From positions 79,100-143,099 of the forward strand of contig NZ_MKTH01000006.1 in the NCBI RefSeq assembly GCF_001898175.1: a stretch of 64,000 bases of DNA, read 5' to 3'. Below, piece by piece: positions 1 to 8,345 of the stretch. The stretch comes from Cellulomonas sp. 73-92. Lineage in GTDB: Bacteria; Actinomycetota; Actinomycetes; Actinomycetales; Cellulomonadaceae. The notes below the pieces were generated by a model. It made no database searches. It had not been told where the DNA came from and saw only the letters and a program-made list of their open reading frames with translations. Within the stretch, counting starts at the first letter, position 1; the number at the start of each line of letters is the position of its first letter. Made by a program: the position numbers and the translations under genes.

Positions 1-1
1 G

Positions 2-445
2 CCCGACCGGGCGGCCGCGCTCGTGGCGCAGCAGAAGGCCGCCCTGGCGGCGATCACGCCCGTCTCGGGGGTTCGGGCGTTCTGGTGGTCGTCCGGCGAG
101 GGCACGCCGTACGCCGGCGCGGGCATCGGGGCGCCGGAGATGATCATGCGGGCGGCCGGCGTCACCAACGTCCTGGCCTCCGTGCACGACACGTGGACCT
201 CCGCCGGCTGGGAGGACATCGTCAAGGCCGACCCGGACGTGCTGGTGCTCGTCGACGCCTCCTGGAACACGTACGACGCGAAGGTCAAGGCCCTCGAGTC
301 CAACCCGGCCCTGTCGCAGCTGACGGCGGTGAAGGAGAAGCACTTCGTGCGGCTGCCCTTCGCCTCGACCGAGGCCGGGGTGCGCAACGTCGAGGCGGCC
401 GCGTCGCTGGCGCAGCAGGTCCGGGCCCTCGGGTTGGGTGGGTAA
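2..445 (+). CDS. F420-0/FO-type ABC transporter, substrate-binding protein (3' part)
   Basis: The gene starts before the window; the frame is open from base 2 and the last 147 residues are visible. They look like the C-terminal lobe of a BtuF/FhuD-fold binding protein: a conserved glycine/alanine stretch, then ADPDVLVLVDASW, and an ending in which the ligand lobe closes on RLPFASTEAGVRNVEAAA. The permease starts 3 bases after the stop, and ATPase and cofD follow in overlapping frames. That arrangement matches the three-gene actinobacterial cassette proposed to carry F420-0 or a precursor. The ligand is inferred from context only; a vitamin B12 or siderophore binding protein would have a similar fold. 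Confidence 0.75.
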   Translation, partial: PDRAAALVAQQKAALAAITPVSGVRAFWWSSGEGTPYAGAGIGAPEMIMRAAGVTNVLASVHDTWTSAGWEDIVKADPDVLVLVDASWNTYDAKVKALESNPALSQLTAVKEKHFVRLPFASTEAGVRNVEAAASLAQQVRALGLGG

Positions 446-448
446 CTG

Positions 449-1669
449 ATGGCGAGGACGGAGCCCGACGACCGCGTACGCGGCGTGGCGGTTCCGGGCG
501 TGCGGGCCGCGCCCGACGAGCGCACGACGCGCGACGACGGGCTCGCGCCCGACGCTGACCGGACGCACGCCGGCCGTGTCGCACCGACCGGTCGCGGCGC
601 GCACGAGCAGCCGGCCGGACCCGACCCCGCGGCGGACCGCGGTGGGCGCGGACCGCGCCGGCCGGCGCTCGGGGTGCTCATCGGGACCGGGGCCGCCGTC
701 TTCGTCGTGACCCTCGTCGTCGCGGTCGCGATCGGGCCGGCACACCTCGGCGTGGGCGAGGTGGTGCGCTCGATCGCCGGGCACCTCGGCGCCCGGGTGG
801 CGCCCGTGCCGGCGCTGCACGACGCGATCGTGTGGGACCTGCGGCTGCCGCGGGTGCTGACGGCCGCCGCCGTCGGTGCCGGCCTGGCCGTCGCCGGCGG
901 CGTCATGCAGTCGCTGACGCGCAACCCGCTGGCCGATCCCTACCTGCTGGGTCTCTCGTCGGGCGCGTCCCTGGGCGCGGCGGCGGTGCTGCTGCTGGGG
1001 CTCGGCGTGCTGCTGCCGGTCGCCGCGTTCGTCGGCGCCATGCTGGCGCTGCTCGCCGCCCTGACGCTGGCCCGCGTCGGGGGCACGCTCACCCCGACGC
1101 GCGCGGTGCTGGCCGGGCTGGCGATCTCGCAGCTCGCGGCGGCGGCGACGTCGTTCGTCATCTTCTGGACCGCCAAGGGCGACTCCTACCAGGAGATCGT
1201 CGCGTGGCTGCTCGGCTCGCTCGCCGGGACGACGTGGCAGTCGGTGGCGATCGCCGTCGGCGCGTGCGTCGTCGCCTGCCTCGTCCTGGTCGCGGCCGCC
1301 GGCCGGCTCGACGCCTTCGCCTTCGGTGACACGGCCGCGGCCTCGCTCGGCGTCGACCCGAACCGCACCCGGTGGGCCCTCATGGCCGTCGTCGCGCTGC
1401 TGACCGGGGCGCTGGTGTCGGTGAGCGGGTCGATCGGCTTCGTCGGGCTCCTGGTGCCGCACGCGGTCAGCCCGGTGACCGGCCCGTCGCACCGCCGGCT
1501 GCTCCCCGTCGCGGCGCTGGCCGGGGGCGTACTGCTGGTCTGGGCCGACACGCTGGCGCGGACGGTGTTCGAGCCGCGCGAGCTGCCGGTCGGGATCGTC
1601 ACGGCGCTGCTCGGGGCGCCGGTGTTCGCGTGGCTGCTGCGCCGGGCGCGGGGGGCGGCATGGAGCTGA
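449..1669 (+). CDS. F420-0/FO-type ABC transporter, FecCD-like permease
   Basis: This 406-residue inner-membrane protein belongs to the BtuC/FecCD family, which forms the channel of ABC importers for cobalamin, haem and siderophores. After a long charged N-terminal tail of about 70 residues come many hydrophobic helices, with the family sequence GVMQSLTRNPLADPYLLGLSSGA near residues 150-175 and GLLVPHAV later. The tail is unusually long and Arg/Asp-rich, so an internal start is possible. The gene overlaps the ATPase start by 10 bases. With the binding protein and cofD it forms a proposed F420-0 (or FO) uptake operon. The family call is sound; the substrate is inferred. Confidence 0.82.
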   Translation: MARTEPDDRVRGVAVPGVRAAPDERTTRDDGLAPDADRTHAGRVAPTGRGAHEQPAGPDPAADRGGRGPRRPALGVLIGTGAAVFVVTLVVAVAIGPAHLGVGEVVRSIAGHLGARVAPVPALHDAIVWDLRLPRVLTAAAVGAGLAVAGGVMQSLTRNPLADPYLLGLSSGASLGAAAVLLLGLGVLLPVAAFVGAMLALLAALTLARVGGTLTPTRAVLAGLAISQLAAAATSFVIFWTAKGDSYQEIVAWLLGSLAGTTWQSVAIAVGACVVACLVLVAAAGRLDAFAFGDTAAASLGVDPNRTRWALMAVVALLTGALVSVSGSIGFVGLLVPHAVSPVTGPSHRRLLPVAALAGGVLLVWADTLARTVFEPRELPVGIVTALLGAPVFAWLLRRARGAAWS

Positions 1670-2484
1670 GCCTCTCCGGCGTCGGGACGCGGCTCGGCGG
1701 CCGCTGGGTGGTCGACGGCATCGATGCGACGCCGCCCGCGGGAGCGGTGACCGGCCTGCTCGGGCCGAACGGCGCGGGCAAGACGACGCTGCTGCGCCTC
1801 ATCGCCGGGCTGCTGCCGCCCGCGGCCGGGGCGGTGCTGGTGGACGACGAGGTCACGGGCGCCCCCGTCCCGGTCGACTCCCTCCCCCGGCGCCGCCGGG
1901 CGCGGCGGATCGCGCTGCTCGAGCAGGAGTCGTCGGCGACGGTGCCGCTCCTGGTGCGGGAGGTGGTGGCGCTCGGACGCGTGCCGTACCGCTCCTGGTG
2001 GGGCACGGATCCCGACGACTCCGCGGTGGCGCGGGCGCTGGCGGCCGCCGACGCCTCCCACCTGGAGCACCGGGCCTGGGACTCGCTCTCGGGGGGCGAG
2101 CGGCAGCGGGTCCACGTCGCCCGGGCGCTGGCGCAGGAGCCGGAGCTGCTGCTGCTCGACGAGCCGACGAACCACCTCGACGTCTCGGCGCAGCTGTCGC
2201 TGCTGACGTTCGTGCGCACGCTCGGGGTCACCACCGTCGCCGCCCTGCACGACCTCAACCTCGCGGCGTCCTACTGCGACCACGTGCTGGTGCTGTCGAA
2301 GGGGCGACTGGCCGCCGCGGGCGCCCCGGCCGACGTGCTGACGCCGGCCCTGGTCCGGGACGTCTACCACGTCGAGGCCGACGTGCTGTCCCACCCGCGG
2401 ACGGGCCGGCCGGTCATCGCGTTCACCGCGCCGACGACGTCCAGCGGCCCCCACCCTGTCCTGGCCACGAAGGGGCACGCATGA
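1660..2484 (+). CDS. F420-0/FO-type ABC transporter, ATP-binding protein
   Basis: This 274-residue cytoplasmic ATPase powers the transporter. Walker A is GPNGAGKTT, the signature is LSGGERQR, Walker B is LLLLDEPTNHLD, and the H-loop sits in ALHDLNLA. These are the usual features of a FhuC/BtuD-type importer subunit. I chose the ATG at 1660 because the frame upstream is a shadow of the permease, and the overlap with the permease stop fits translational coupling. Its stop overlaps the cofD start as ATGA, so transport and F420 synthesis are probably co-expressed. Substrate assignment rests on that linkage. Confidence 0.85.
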   Translation: MELSLSGVGTRLGGRWVVDGIDATPPAGAVTGLLGPNGAGKTTLLRLIAGLLPPAAGAVLVDDEVTGAPVPVDSLPRRRRARRIALLEQESSATVPLLVREVVALGRVPYRSWWGTDPDDSAVARALAAADASHLEHRAWDSLSGGERQRVHVARALAQEPELLLLDEPTNHLDVSAQLSLLTFVRTLGVTTVAALHDLNLAASYCDHVLVLSKGRLAAAGAPADVLTPALVRDVYHVEADVLSHPRTGRPVIAFTAPTTSSGPHPVLATKGHA

Positions 2485-3467
2485 GGGTCACGGTCCTGTC
2501 CGGCGGCGTCGGCGGGGCGCGCTTCACGCGCGGGCTGCTGGCGCTCCTCGCGCAGCGGCTGCCCGACGACGCCGGCGGCACCACCGCCGAGGTCACGGTG
2601 ATCGCCAACACCGGCGACGACATGTGGCTGCACGGCGTCCGCGTCTGCCCCGACCTCGACACGCTCATGTACACGCTGGGCGGCGGCGTGCACGAGGGCC
2701 AGGGCTGGGGACGCCGCGACGAGTCGAGCCGGGTGAGCACGGACCTGGCGGCCTACGGCCTCGGCTGGGAGTGGTTCACGCTCGGCGACCTCGACCTGGC
2801 GACGCACCTGGCACGCACGGAGCTGCTGCGGGCCGGGCAGCCCCTGTCGTCGGTCACGGAGCGCCTCGCCTCCCGGTGGCGGCCTGGCGTCCGCCTGCTG
2901 CCGATGTCCGACGAGGAGGTCGAGACGCACGTCGAGCTGGCCGACGGCCGGCTGATCCACTTCGAGGAGTGGTGGGTGCGGCACCACGCGACGGTGCCGG
3001 CCCGGCGGTTCGTGCAGGTGGGCCTCGCGGGCGCCGCGCCGGCGCCCGGCGTGCTCGACGCGCTGGCGCGGGCCGACGTCGTCGTGCTCCCGCCGTCCAA
3101 CCCGGTGGTGTCCGTCGGCACGATCCTGGCGATCCCGGGCATCCGCGACGCGGTGCGCGACGCGCCGGCGCCCGTCGTCGGCATCAGCCCGGTGATCGGC
3201 GGGGCGCCCGTGCGTGGCATGGCCGACGCCTGCCTCACGGCGATCGGCGTCGAGACGAGCGCCGCGGCCGTCGCGCGCCACTACGGCCGGCGCGCCGAGG
3301 GTGGCGTGCTGGACGCCTGGCTGGTCGACGAGGTCGACGCCGACGCCGTGCCCGGCCTGGCCGACGAGGGCTGGGCCGTCGCCGCGGCGTCGACCCTCAT
3401 GTCCGACGTGCCCGCCACCGCGGCCATCGCCGCCCGAGCCCTCGCCCTGGTCGACCGTCTGCCCTGA
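2481..3467 (+). CDS. cofD: 2-phospho-L-lactate (or enolpyruvyl) transferase
   Basis: CofD/FbiA joins the deazaflavin FO to the activated phospholactate or phosphoenolpyruvate nucleotide made by CofC/FbiD, giving F420-0 or dehydro-F420-0. The protein has 328 residues, the usual family length. It opens with VTVLSGGVGGARFTRGL and carries the conserved ANTGDDMWLHGVRVCPDLDT stretch and PPSNPVVSVGTI. It overlaps the transporter ATPase stop by 4 bases, so it is the last gene of that operon. A cofD next to a proposed F420-0 importer is notable because CofD acts before F420-0 exists; this favours FO as the imported compound. Confidence 0.93.
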   Translation: MRVTVLSGGVGGARFTRGLLALLAQRLPDDAGGTTAEVTVIANTGDDMWLHGVRVCPDLDTLMYTLGGGVHEGQGWGRRDESSRVSTDLAAYGLGWEWFTLGDLDLATHLARTELLRAGQPLSSVTERLASRWRPGVRLLPMSDEEVETHVELADGRLIHFEEWWVRHHATVPARRFVQVGLAGAAPAPGVLDALARADVVVLPPSNPVVSVGTILAIPGIRDAVRDAPAPVVGISPVIGGAPVRGMADACLTAIGVETSAAAVARHYGRRAEGGVLDAWLVDEVDADAVPGLADEGWAVAAASTLMSDVPATAAIAARALALVDRLP

Positions 3468-3516
3468 TCGCGGGGTGATCTAGGCCGACGATCGTTGCGC
3501 TCCGGCCCGTCGTGGA

Positions 3517-4236
3517 TCAGGCGCCCGGCTCCGCGCCGGGCGTGCGACCCGTGGCGGGTAGAAGCCGGTCGAGCAGCCGGGCGGTGCGCGGCCCTGGAAG
3601 GAGCGTCAGCAGCGTCCCGAGGTCGGCCGGGAGGTCGATGTCGCGGCGCAGTGTCGACGTCGCCGGGATGTCGAGCAGGACGTAGCCGAGCTCCCGGTGC
3701 GCCCGCGCCGAGCCCGCCCCGAACCGCGAGTCGAACGTCGCTGCTCCGGACACCGTCAGCAGCGTCGTGCCCGTCCCGGGCTCGTCGGCCACCATCGCCC
3801 GCCCGTGGGGACCGGCCAGCACCAGGGCGGACTCGAGGTCGGCCGGCCGCAGGGCCGGCAGGTCACCGAGCAGCACGGCGACGGGTGCGGCCGGTGCGAG
3901 CCGTCGCGCCTGCTCGACGCCGGCCACCGCCGCCGCGTCGAGACCCGAACGAGCCGTGGCGTGCGAGGGCTCGGGCAGGACCTGCACCGCGGCACCCGCC
4001 GACGCCCCTCGCGCCGCCACCCGCGCGGTCTCGGCCGCGTCACGCGCGACGACCTCGTCGGACGTCACCACGAGCACGAGCCCCACCGCCGCGCACGCGG
4101 CCGCCGCCGCGATCGTGTCGAGCGCCATCGCCCGGGCCAGCGTCGTCCGCGACCGGTCGTCGAGGGCGCCACTCAACCGAGTCTTCCCCGCGGTGGCGTC
4201 CTTGACGGGCACGACGACCACCCAACGCCCCGGCAC
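3517..4236 (-). CDS. cofC: 2-phospho-L-lactate/PEP guanylyltransferase
   Basis: CofC/FbiD activates 2-phospholactate, or phosphoenolpyruvate in mycobacteria, with GTP to make the donor used by CofD. The 239-residue protein begins WVVVVPVKDATAGKTRLSG, the family's nucleotide-binding start, and has LLGDLPALRP and DEPGTGTTLL. It is convergent with cofD, so the partners are neighbours but not one transcript. The start is GTG at 4236; a TAGGGT -10 box (4248-4243) ends 6 bases before it, which suggests a leaderless mRNA. Which three-carbon donor is used cannot be read from sequence alone. Confidence 0.9.
   Translation of the reverse strand: MPGRWVVVVPVKDATAGKTRLSGALDDRSRTTLARAMALDTIAAAAACAAVGLVLVVTSDEVVARDAAETARVAARGASAGAAVQVLPEPSHATARSGLDAAAVAGVEQARRLAPAAPVAVLLGDLPALRPADLESALVLAGPHGRAMVADEPGTGTTLLTVSGAATFDSRFGAGSARAHRELGYVLLDIPATSTLRRDIDLPADLGTLLTLLPGPRTARLLDRLLPATGRTPGAEPGA
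3522..3542. terminator. Possible stem-loop at the cofD/cofC convergent junction
   Basis: Bases 3522-3529 (CGCCCGGC) pair with 3535-3542 (GCCGGGCG) around a 5-base loop. It lies inside the last codons of cofC and about 55 bases after the cofD stop. It has no T-run, so termination is a guess. Confidence 0.3.
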
Positions 4237-4353
4237 CCGTCCACCCTAAGGTCCACGCGCATCGCCCCGAGGCGGCCGGTCCCGGCGCGGGGTCCACGTC
4301 CGTCCGTCAGGTGGGCAGGCCCGAGCCCTTCGGCACCGCAGACTCCTCGTCGC

Positions 4354-4375
4354 CCCCGCATGCGCGCATGCGGGG
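4354..4375. terminator. 22-bp perfect palindrome after the HNH gene
   Basis: CCCCGCATGCG (4354-4364) is followed directly by its exact reverse complement (4365-4375). It starts 6 bases past the stop of the minus-strand HNH gene. In RNA the central bases would open into a loop. It may end that transcript, although no T-run follows. Confidence 0.4.
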
Positions 4376-4381
4376 ACGGCC

Positions 4382-5734
4382 TCAGAGCGCCGGCTTGGCG
4401 CGTCCCATCGACCGGACCTCGCGTGCGGGAGCGGTGCCGTAGTGCCGACCGGTCGGCGAGGTCCAGGTGATGCGCCCTCCGCCGTGATGCTCGAGCTGCC
4501 ACCCGACCTCGTGCTTCAGGCGGTGGTGCTTGCGGCACAGGTGCTCGAGGTTGTCGATGTCGGTGCGACCGTTCCGGTGCCATGCGTGGGCGTGGTCGAT
4601 GTCGCAGCGCACCGCCCGGCGGCGGCAGCCGGGGAACCGGCACGTCTCGTCCCGGATCGCCAGGGCCGTCTTCAGGTCGGCGGGTACGCGGTACCGCTCG
4701 CGCCCGACGGACAGCACCGCGCCCGTCTCCGGGTGCGTCAGGACGCGGATGAACGACGGCGCCTGCGACGCCAGCCGTCGCGCGGTCTCGATGTCGATCG
4801 GCCCGAAGCCCTCCAGCTCGGCCGGCTCGTCGCAGTGGCCGAGCAGGGACAGCACGGGCACCGTCAGGACGACGGTCGGGACGATGCCTCCGAGGCCGTC
4901 GCCGACGCCGGCCGATGGCGAGTCCGCGCAGGCCAGCAGCGTGTCGCACAGGGCGTCGGCCCGCAGCTGGTCGAGCGTGCGGGGCTCGTCGGGCCCCGCC
5001 GCGCGCGCGGCGACGTCGCTGAGCCGGTGATAGATCGCCATCGCCTGCGCCGCCGGGAGCAGCGCGGTCAGCCAGCACAGGTCGTCGTCGGCCGGGCTCA
5101 CCGCGACGTGCCGGGCGGCGAGGTTGCGGCGGCGCTCGTCGTCGGTCTTCGGCACGTGCCTGGCGCGCCAGCGCCTGGCGGGCACGCGCAGCTCGGAGGG
5201 CGTCAGCTCCAGCGCCTTGCCGATGAGTGCCTCGTCGGCCGCGGCAAGCGCGGCCTCGTCGTCCACGTGGCCGAAGACGTCGAGCATCACGTCGCAGTGC
5301 CACGAGGAGACGAGCCCGGCGGCATGCGCCTCGCGGAAGCGCGGGAACGCCGCGAGCGCGGCCTGACGCGCGAGCCGCTTCGCGAGCGTGCCCTCGGGCA
5401 GCCGCAGCGCACACGCCAGCTCGGCGAGCATCGCCCGAGCACCCCACTCGCGACGCTCCGCCGGAGGGAGGTCCGTGAGCCGCGCCGCGTACTCGGCGGC
5501 ACCCTCGCGGTAGGCGGTGGCGACGAGCTCGTCACGGAAGGCGGCGGCGACGGTGGCCAGGCGATCGGCCTGGGCGACGGCGGACGTGAGCCTGCCGATC
5601 GGATCCGACGAGGCGTCCTCCGGCGCCATGTCGCCACCGAGGTCCAGGAGCGGCGGCCGCTGCGGGTCGAGCTCGGGCAGCGGCAGGGCGGCGAGCTCGC
5701 GGCTCGAACCGGGGACCAGCGCCACCATCTCCAT
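4382..5734 (-). CDS. DUF222 / HNH endonuclease domain protein (13E12 type)
   Basis: This protein of about 450 residues has an N-terminal DUF222 region and a C-terminal HNH nuclease motif. The motif includes the CRFPGCRR zinc-type start, CDIDHAHAW and CRKHHRLKH. Such genes are frequent and often multicopy in Actinobacteria; their function is not established, though the HNH site suggests DNA cleavage. The open frame extends to a TTG at 5776, but the ATG at 5734 (MEMVALVPGSS) is the better start. The gene is divergent from a HhH-GPD repair-like gene. I see no intein or intron context. Confidence 0.85.
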   Translation of the reverse strand: MEMVALVPGSSRELAALPLPELDPQRPPLLDLGGDMAPEDASSDPIGRLTSAVAQADRLATVAAAFRDELVATAYREGAAEYAARLTDLPPAERREWGARAMLAELACALRLPEGTLAKRLARQAALAAFPRFREAHAAGLVSSWHCDVMLDVFGHVDDEAALAAADEALIGKALELTPSELRVPARRWRARHVPKTDDERRRNLAARHVAVSPADDDLCWLTALLPAAQAMAIYHRLSDVAARAAGPDEPRTLDQLRADALCDTLLACADSPSAGVGDGLGGIVPTVVLTVPVLSLLGHCDEPAELEGFGPIDIETARRLASQAPSFIRVLTHPETGAVLSVGRERYRVPADLKTALAIRDETCRFPGCRRRAVRCDIDHAHAWHRNGRTDIDNLEHLCRKHHRLKHEVGWQLEHHGGGRITWTSPTGRHYGTAPAREVRSMGRAKPAL

Positions 5735-5914
5735 ACCGCTACCCCACCACCGACCACTGACATCGCCGCAGGTCAACAGGGGTGTAGATCACCCATTCGG
5801 GTGCATGTGGCGTTCGCCCGGAAGGGTGATCTTCGACGGGCCGGCCGGGCGCGCCTCGCGTCGGCGCCGCCGACCGCGCGGGCGGCCCGGCCGCCCCTGC
5901 CGCACGATGGACCC

Positions 5915-6481
5915 ATGTCCCTCTGGCTCACGGGCGACGCCGACGCCGACCACCTGCTCGACACCGACCCCTTCGCGCTGCTCACCGGGATGCTCCTCGA
6001 CCAGCAGGTGCCGATGGAGGCCGCCTTCTCCGGCCCCAAGAAGCTCGCCGACCGCATGGGCGGCCTCGACCCGCAGCGCATCGCCGACATGGACCCCGAC
6101 GAGTTCGCCGCGCTCGCCGCGCAGCCGCCGGGGATCCACCGGTTCGCCCGCTCGATGGCCGGCCGGGTGCAGGGCCTCGCGCACCACGTCGTCGACGAGT
6201 ACGACGGCGACGCCAGCCGCATCTGGACCGACGGCGACCCCGACGCCGCCACGGTGCCGCGTCGCCTGCAGGGGCTGCCCGGCTTCGGCGAGGAGAAGTC
6301 GCGCATCTTCCTCGCCCTCCTCGGCAAGCAGCGCGGCGTGACGCCGGCCGGGTGGCGCGAGGCCGCCGCGCCCTTCGGTGAGCCGGGCACGACGAGGTCG
6401 GTGGCGGACATCACCGACAAGGCCTCGCTGCTCGAGGTCCGCGCGACGAAGAAGGCGATCAAGGCGGCGGCCCGCGGGTAG
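5915..6481 (+). CDS. HhH-GPD-type DNA base excision protein
   Basis: This 188-residue protein belongs to an actinobacterial family related to HhH-GPD base excision glycosylases. The visible helix-hairpin-helix-like element is LQGLPGFGEEKSRIFLALLGK near residues 109-129. The N-terminal LLDQQVPMEAAF resembles the opening helix of the glycosylase core. The catalytic aspartate region (SVADITDKASLLEVRATKK) is shorter than in AlkA or Nth, so the lesion handled is unknown. The ATG at 5915 was chosen because upstream sequence is divergent-promoter DNA. Its family is clear; activity is unproven. Confidence 0.8.
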   Translation: MSLWLTGDADADHLLDTDPFALLTGMLLDQQVPMEAAFSGPKKLADRMGGLDPQRIADMDPDEFAALAAQPPGIHRFARSMAGRVQGLAHHVVDEYDGDASRIWTDGDPDAATVPRRLQGLPGFGEEKSRIFLALLGKQRGVTPAGWREAAAPFGEPGTTRSVADITDKASLLEVRATKKAIKAAARG

Positions 6482-6523
6482 CGCCCGGGGAAATCCGCTT
6501 CCCAACCCCAGGGCCGGCGTGCG

Positions 6524-6529
6524 TACCAT
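6524..6529 (+). promoter_or_regulatory. Putative -10 box for the ABC-F leader transcript
   Basis: TACCAT fits the actinobacterial TANNNT -10 consensus. A weak TTCCCA lies 19 bases upstream, next to the AT-rich patch GAAAT. This resembles WhiB7-type resistance promoters, in which an AT-rich patch precedes a weak -35, but the match is loose. Confidence 0.35.
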
Positions 6530-6587
6530 CGGCCGACCCCACTGATCGGCGCCGGGAGACCGGTGTCCGTGCGCGAGGAGTGCTGAC

Positions 6588-6614
6588 ATGACAGGCGACG
6601 GCTTCTCCGGTTGA
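6588..6614 (+). CDS. Putative leader peptide MTGDGFSG upstream of ABC-F gene
   Basis: An 8-codon frame (ATG at 6588, TGA at 6612) is preceded by the strong ribosome-binding site GAGGAG at 6575-6580. Its stop codon lies in the loop of a hairpin. Short leader peptides upstream of antibiotic-resistance ABC-F genes are known to sense stalled ribosomes and control read-through. Position, ribosome-binding site and overlapping structure support the same role here. No translation evidence is available. Confidence 0.55.
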   Translation: MTGDGFSG

Positions 6615-6662
6615 TCCCGGAGAGCGCGGGCGCGACGACGCGCCGCCGCGCGCCTCGTCGTC
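6604..6662 (+). promoter_or_regulatory. Tandem hairpins in the ABC-F leader (possible attenuator)
   Basis: Hairpin 1 pairs TCTCCGG (6604-6610) with CCGGAGA (6617-6623); its 6-base loop contains the leader-peptide stop codon. Hairpin 2 pairs GACGAC (6634-6639) with GTCGTC (6657-6662), with an inner GCGC/GCGC pairing. A C-rich tract follows. A ribosome stalled on the leader peptide would melt hairpin 1 and change folding downstream. Attenuation is inferred. Confidence 0.5.
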
Positions 6663-6720
6663 CCCTGCCAGCCCCGCCCCGCCTGACGACCGGGCGCGGC
6701 CACTCCCCGAGCGAGGACCC

Positions 6721-8340
6721 ATGGCCATCGTCCTGTCCGCCGTCACCTTCGCGTGGCCCGACGACACCCCCGTCTTCCGGGACCTCACCTGGGCGGTCGG
6801 CGACGGCCGCACCGGGCTCGTCGCCCCCAACGGCGCCGGCAAGAGCACGCTGCTGCGGCTCGTCGCCGGCGAGATCGCCCCGCGTGCGGGCTCGATCGTC
6901 GTCGACGGCCACCTCGGCTACCTCCCGCAGGACCTGCCCTTCACCGCCGACCGCACCGTCGCCGACGTGCTGGGCGTCGCACGGGTGCTCGCCGCGATCA
7001 CCGCCCTCGAGCGGGGCGACGCGTCCGACGAGGTCTTCACGGCGATCGGCGACGCCTGGGACGCCGAGGAACGCGGCCGCCTCCAGCTCGACCGTCTCGG
7101 CATGGCCGACGTCGCCCTCGACCGCACCCTCGGCACCCTGTCCGGCGGCGAGGTCGTCACCCTCGGCCTGGCCGCGCAGCTGCTGCGCAACCCGGACGTG
7201 CTCCTGCTCGACGAGCCGACGAACAACCTCGACGCCCGCGCACGCCATCGGCTCTACGACCTGGTCGACGAGTGGCGAGGCGCGCTCCTCGTGGTCAGCC
7301 ACGACAGGGCGCTCCTGGACCGCATGGACCGCATCGCCGAGCTCCACCCCGGCGACGTCCGCACCTACGGCGGCGGGTTCACCGCGTACGACGAGGCCGT
7401 CCGCGCCGAGCGGGAGGTCGCCGAGCGCACCGCCCGCTCGGCCGAGCTCGACCTGCGTCGCGAGCGGCTGCAGCGGCAGGAGGCGCGCGAGCGCGCAGCT
7501 CGTCGTGCCTCGACCGCGGCCCGGACCGTCGCGGACGCCGGGCTGCCGAAGATCGTCGCCGGCGCGCTGCAGCGCAAGGCCCAGGTGTCGGCCGCACGGT
7601 CCGACGACACCCACGCCGCCCGCGTCGGGGCCGCCCGAGCCCGCCTCGACGCCGCGAACGATGCGCTGCGCGACGACGACCTCCTGGTCCTCGACCTGCC
7701 CGACACCGCCATCCCGGCCGGCCGGACCGCCGTCGAGGCCCACGGCCTGCAGCTCCGGTTCGGCGGGACGCCGGTGTTCGCCGAGGGCGGCGTGGACCTC
7801 GTCGTGCGCGGCCCGGAGCGGGTGGCGCTCACCGGGGCCAACGGCAGCGGGAAGTCGACGCTGCTGCGCCTGCTGACCGGAGACCTGGCTCCCGACGCGG
7901 GCGCCGTCCGGCGCCTCGACGGCCGCATCGCCTACCTGTCGCAGCGCCTCGACCTGCTCGACCCGGACCTCTCGGTCGCGCAGTCCCTGGCCGCGGCCGC
8001 CCCCTCCCTCCCGGACGCCGAGCGCATGAACCTCCTGGCCAGGTTCCTGTTCCGCGGACCTGGCGCGCACCGGCCGGTCGGCACCCTGTCCGGCGGCGAG
8101 CGCCTGCGCGCCACGCTCGCGTGCGTGCTCCGGGCCGAGCCCGCGCCGCAGCTCCTGCTGCTCGACGAGCCGACCAACAACCTCGACCTGGCCAGCCAGC
8201 GCCAGCTGGAGAGCGCGCTGGCCGCCTACCGGGGCGCGCTCGTCGTCGTCAGCCACGACGAGCGGTTCCTCGACGCCCTCGGCATCACGCGCCGGCTCCG
8301 CCTCCAAGGCGGCCGCCTGCACGACGAGGCCGCGGCCTGA
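6721..8340 (+). CDS. ABC-F family ATPase (ribosome-protection type)
   Basis: This 539-residue protein has two ABC ATPase domains and no membrane segments, which defines ABC-F proteins that act on the ribosome. Domain 1 has Walker A APNGAGKST, signature LSGGE and LLLDEPTNNLD; domain 2 has GANGSGKST, LSGGERLR and LLLDEPTNNLD. Both domains keep the catalytic glutamate. The two are joined by a charged Arg/Glu-rich linker, the part that reaches toward the peptidyl-transferase centre in resistance members. It lies behind a leader peptide and hairpins, as expected for antibiotic-induced members. A housekeeping translation role is possible but less likely given the leader. It is convergent with the GH3 gene, 5 bases apart. 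Confidence 0.88.
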   Translation: MAIVLSAVTFAWPDDTPVFRDLTWAVGDGRTGLVAPNGAGKSTLLRLVAGEIAPRAGSIVVDGHLGYLPQDLPFTADRTVADVLGVARVLAAITALERGDASDEVFTAIGDAWDAEERGRLQLDRLGMADVALDRTLGTLSGGEVVTLGLAAQLLRNPDVLLLDEPTNNLDARARHRLYDLVDEWRGALLVVSHDRALLDRMDRIAELHPGDVRTYGGGFTAYDEAVRAEREVAERTARSAELDLRRERLQRQEARERAARRASTAARTVADAGLPKIVAGALQRKAQVSAARSDDTHAARVGAARARLDAANDALRDDDLLVLDLPDTAIPAGRTAVEAHGLQLRFGGTPVFAEGGVDLVVRGPERVALTGANGSGKSTLLRLLTGDLAPDAGAVRRLDGRIAYLSQRLDLLDPDLSVAQSLAAAAPSLPDAERMNLLARFLFRGPGAHRPVGTLSGGERLRATLACVLRAEPAPQLLLLDEPTNNLDLASQRQLESALAAYRGALVVVSHDERFLDALGITRRLRLQGGRLHDEAAA

Positions 8341-8345
8341 CGCGA

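Noticed and set aside
4382..5776. Longer HNH protein from TTG 5776
   Set aside because: The extra residues have no family similarity; ATG 5734 is a better start.
4382..6481. HNH gene as a mobile element or intein
   Set aside because: No terminal repeats, splice motifs or transposase; DUF222/HNH proteins are ordinary in Actinobacteria.
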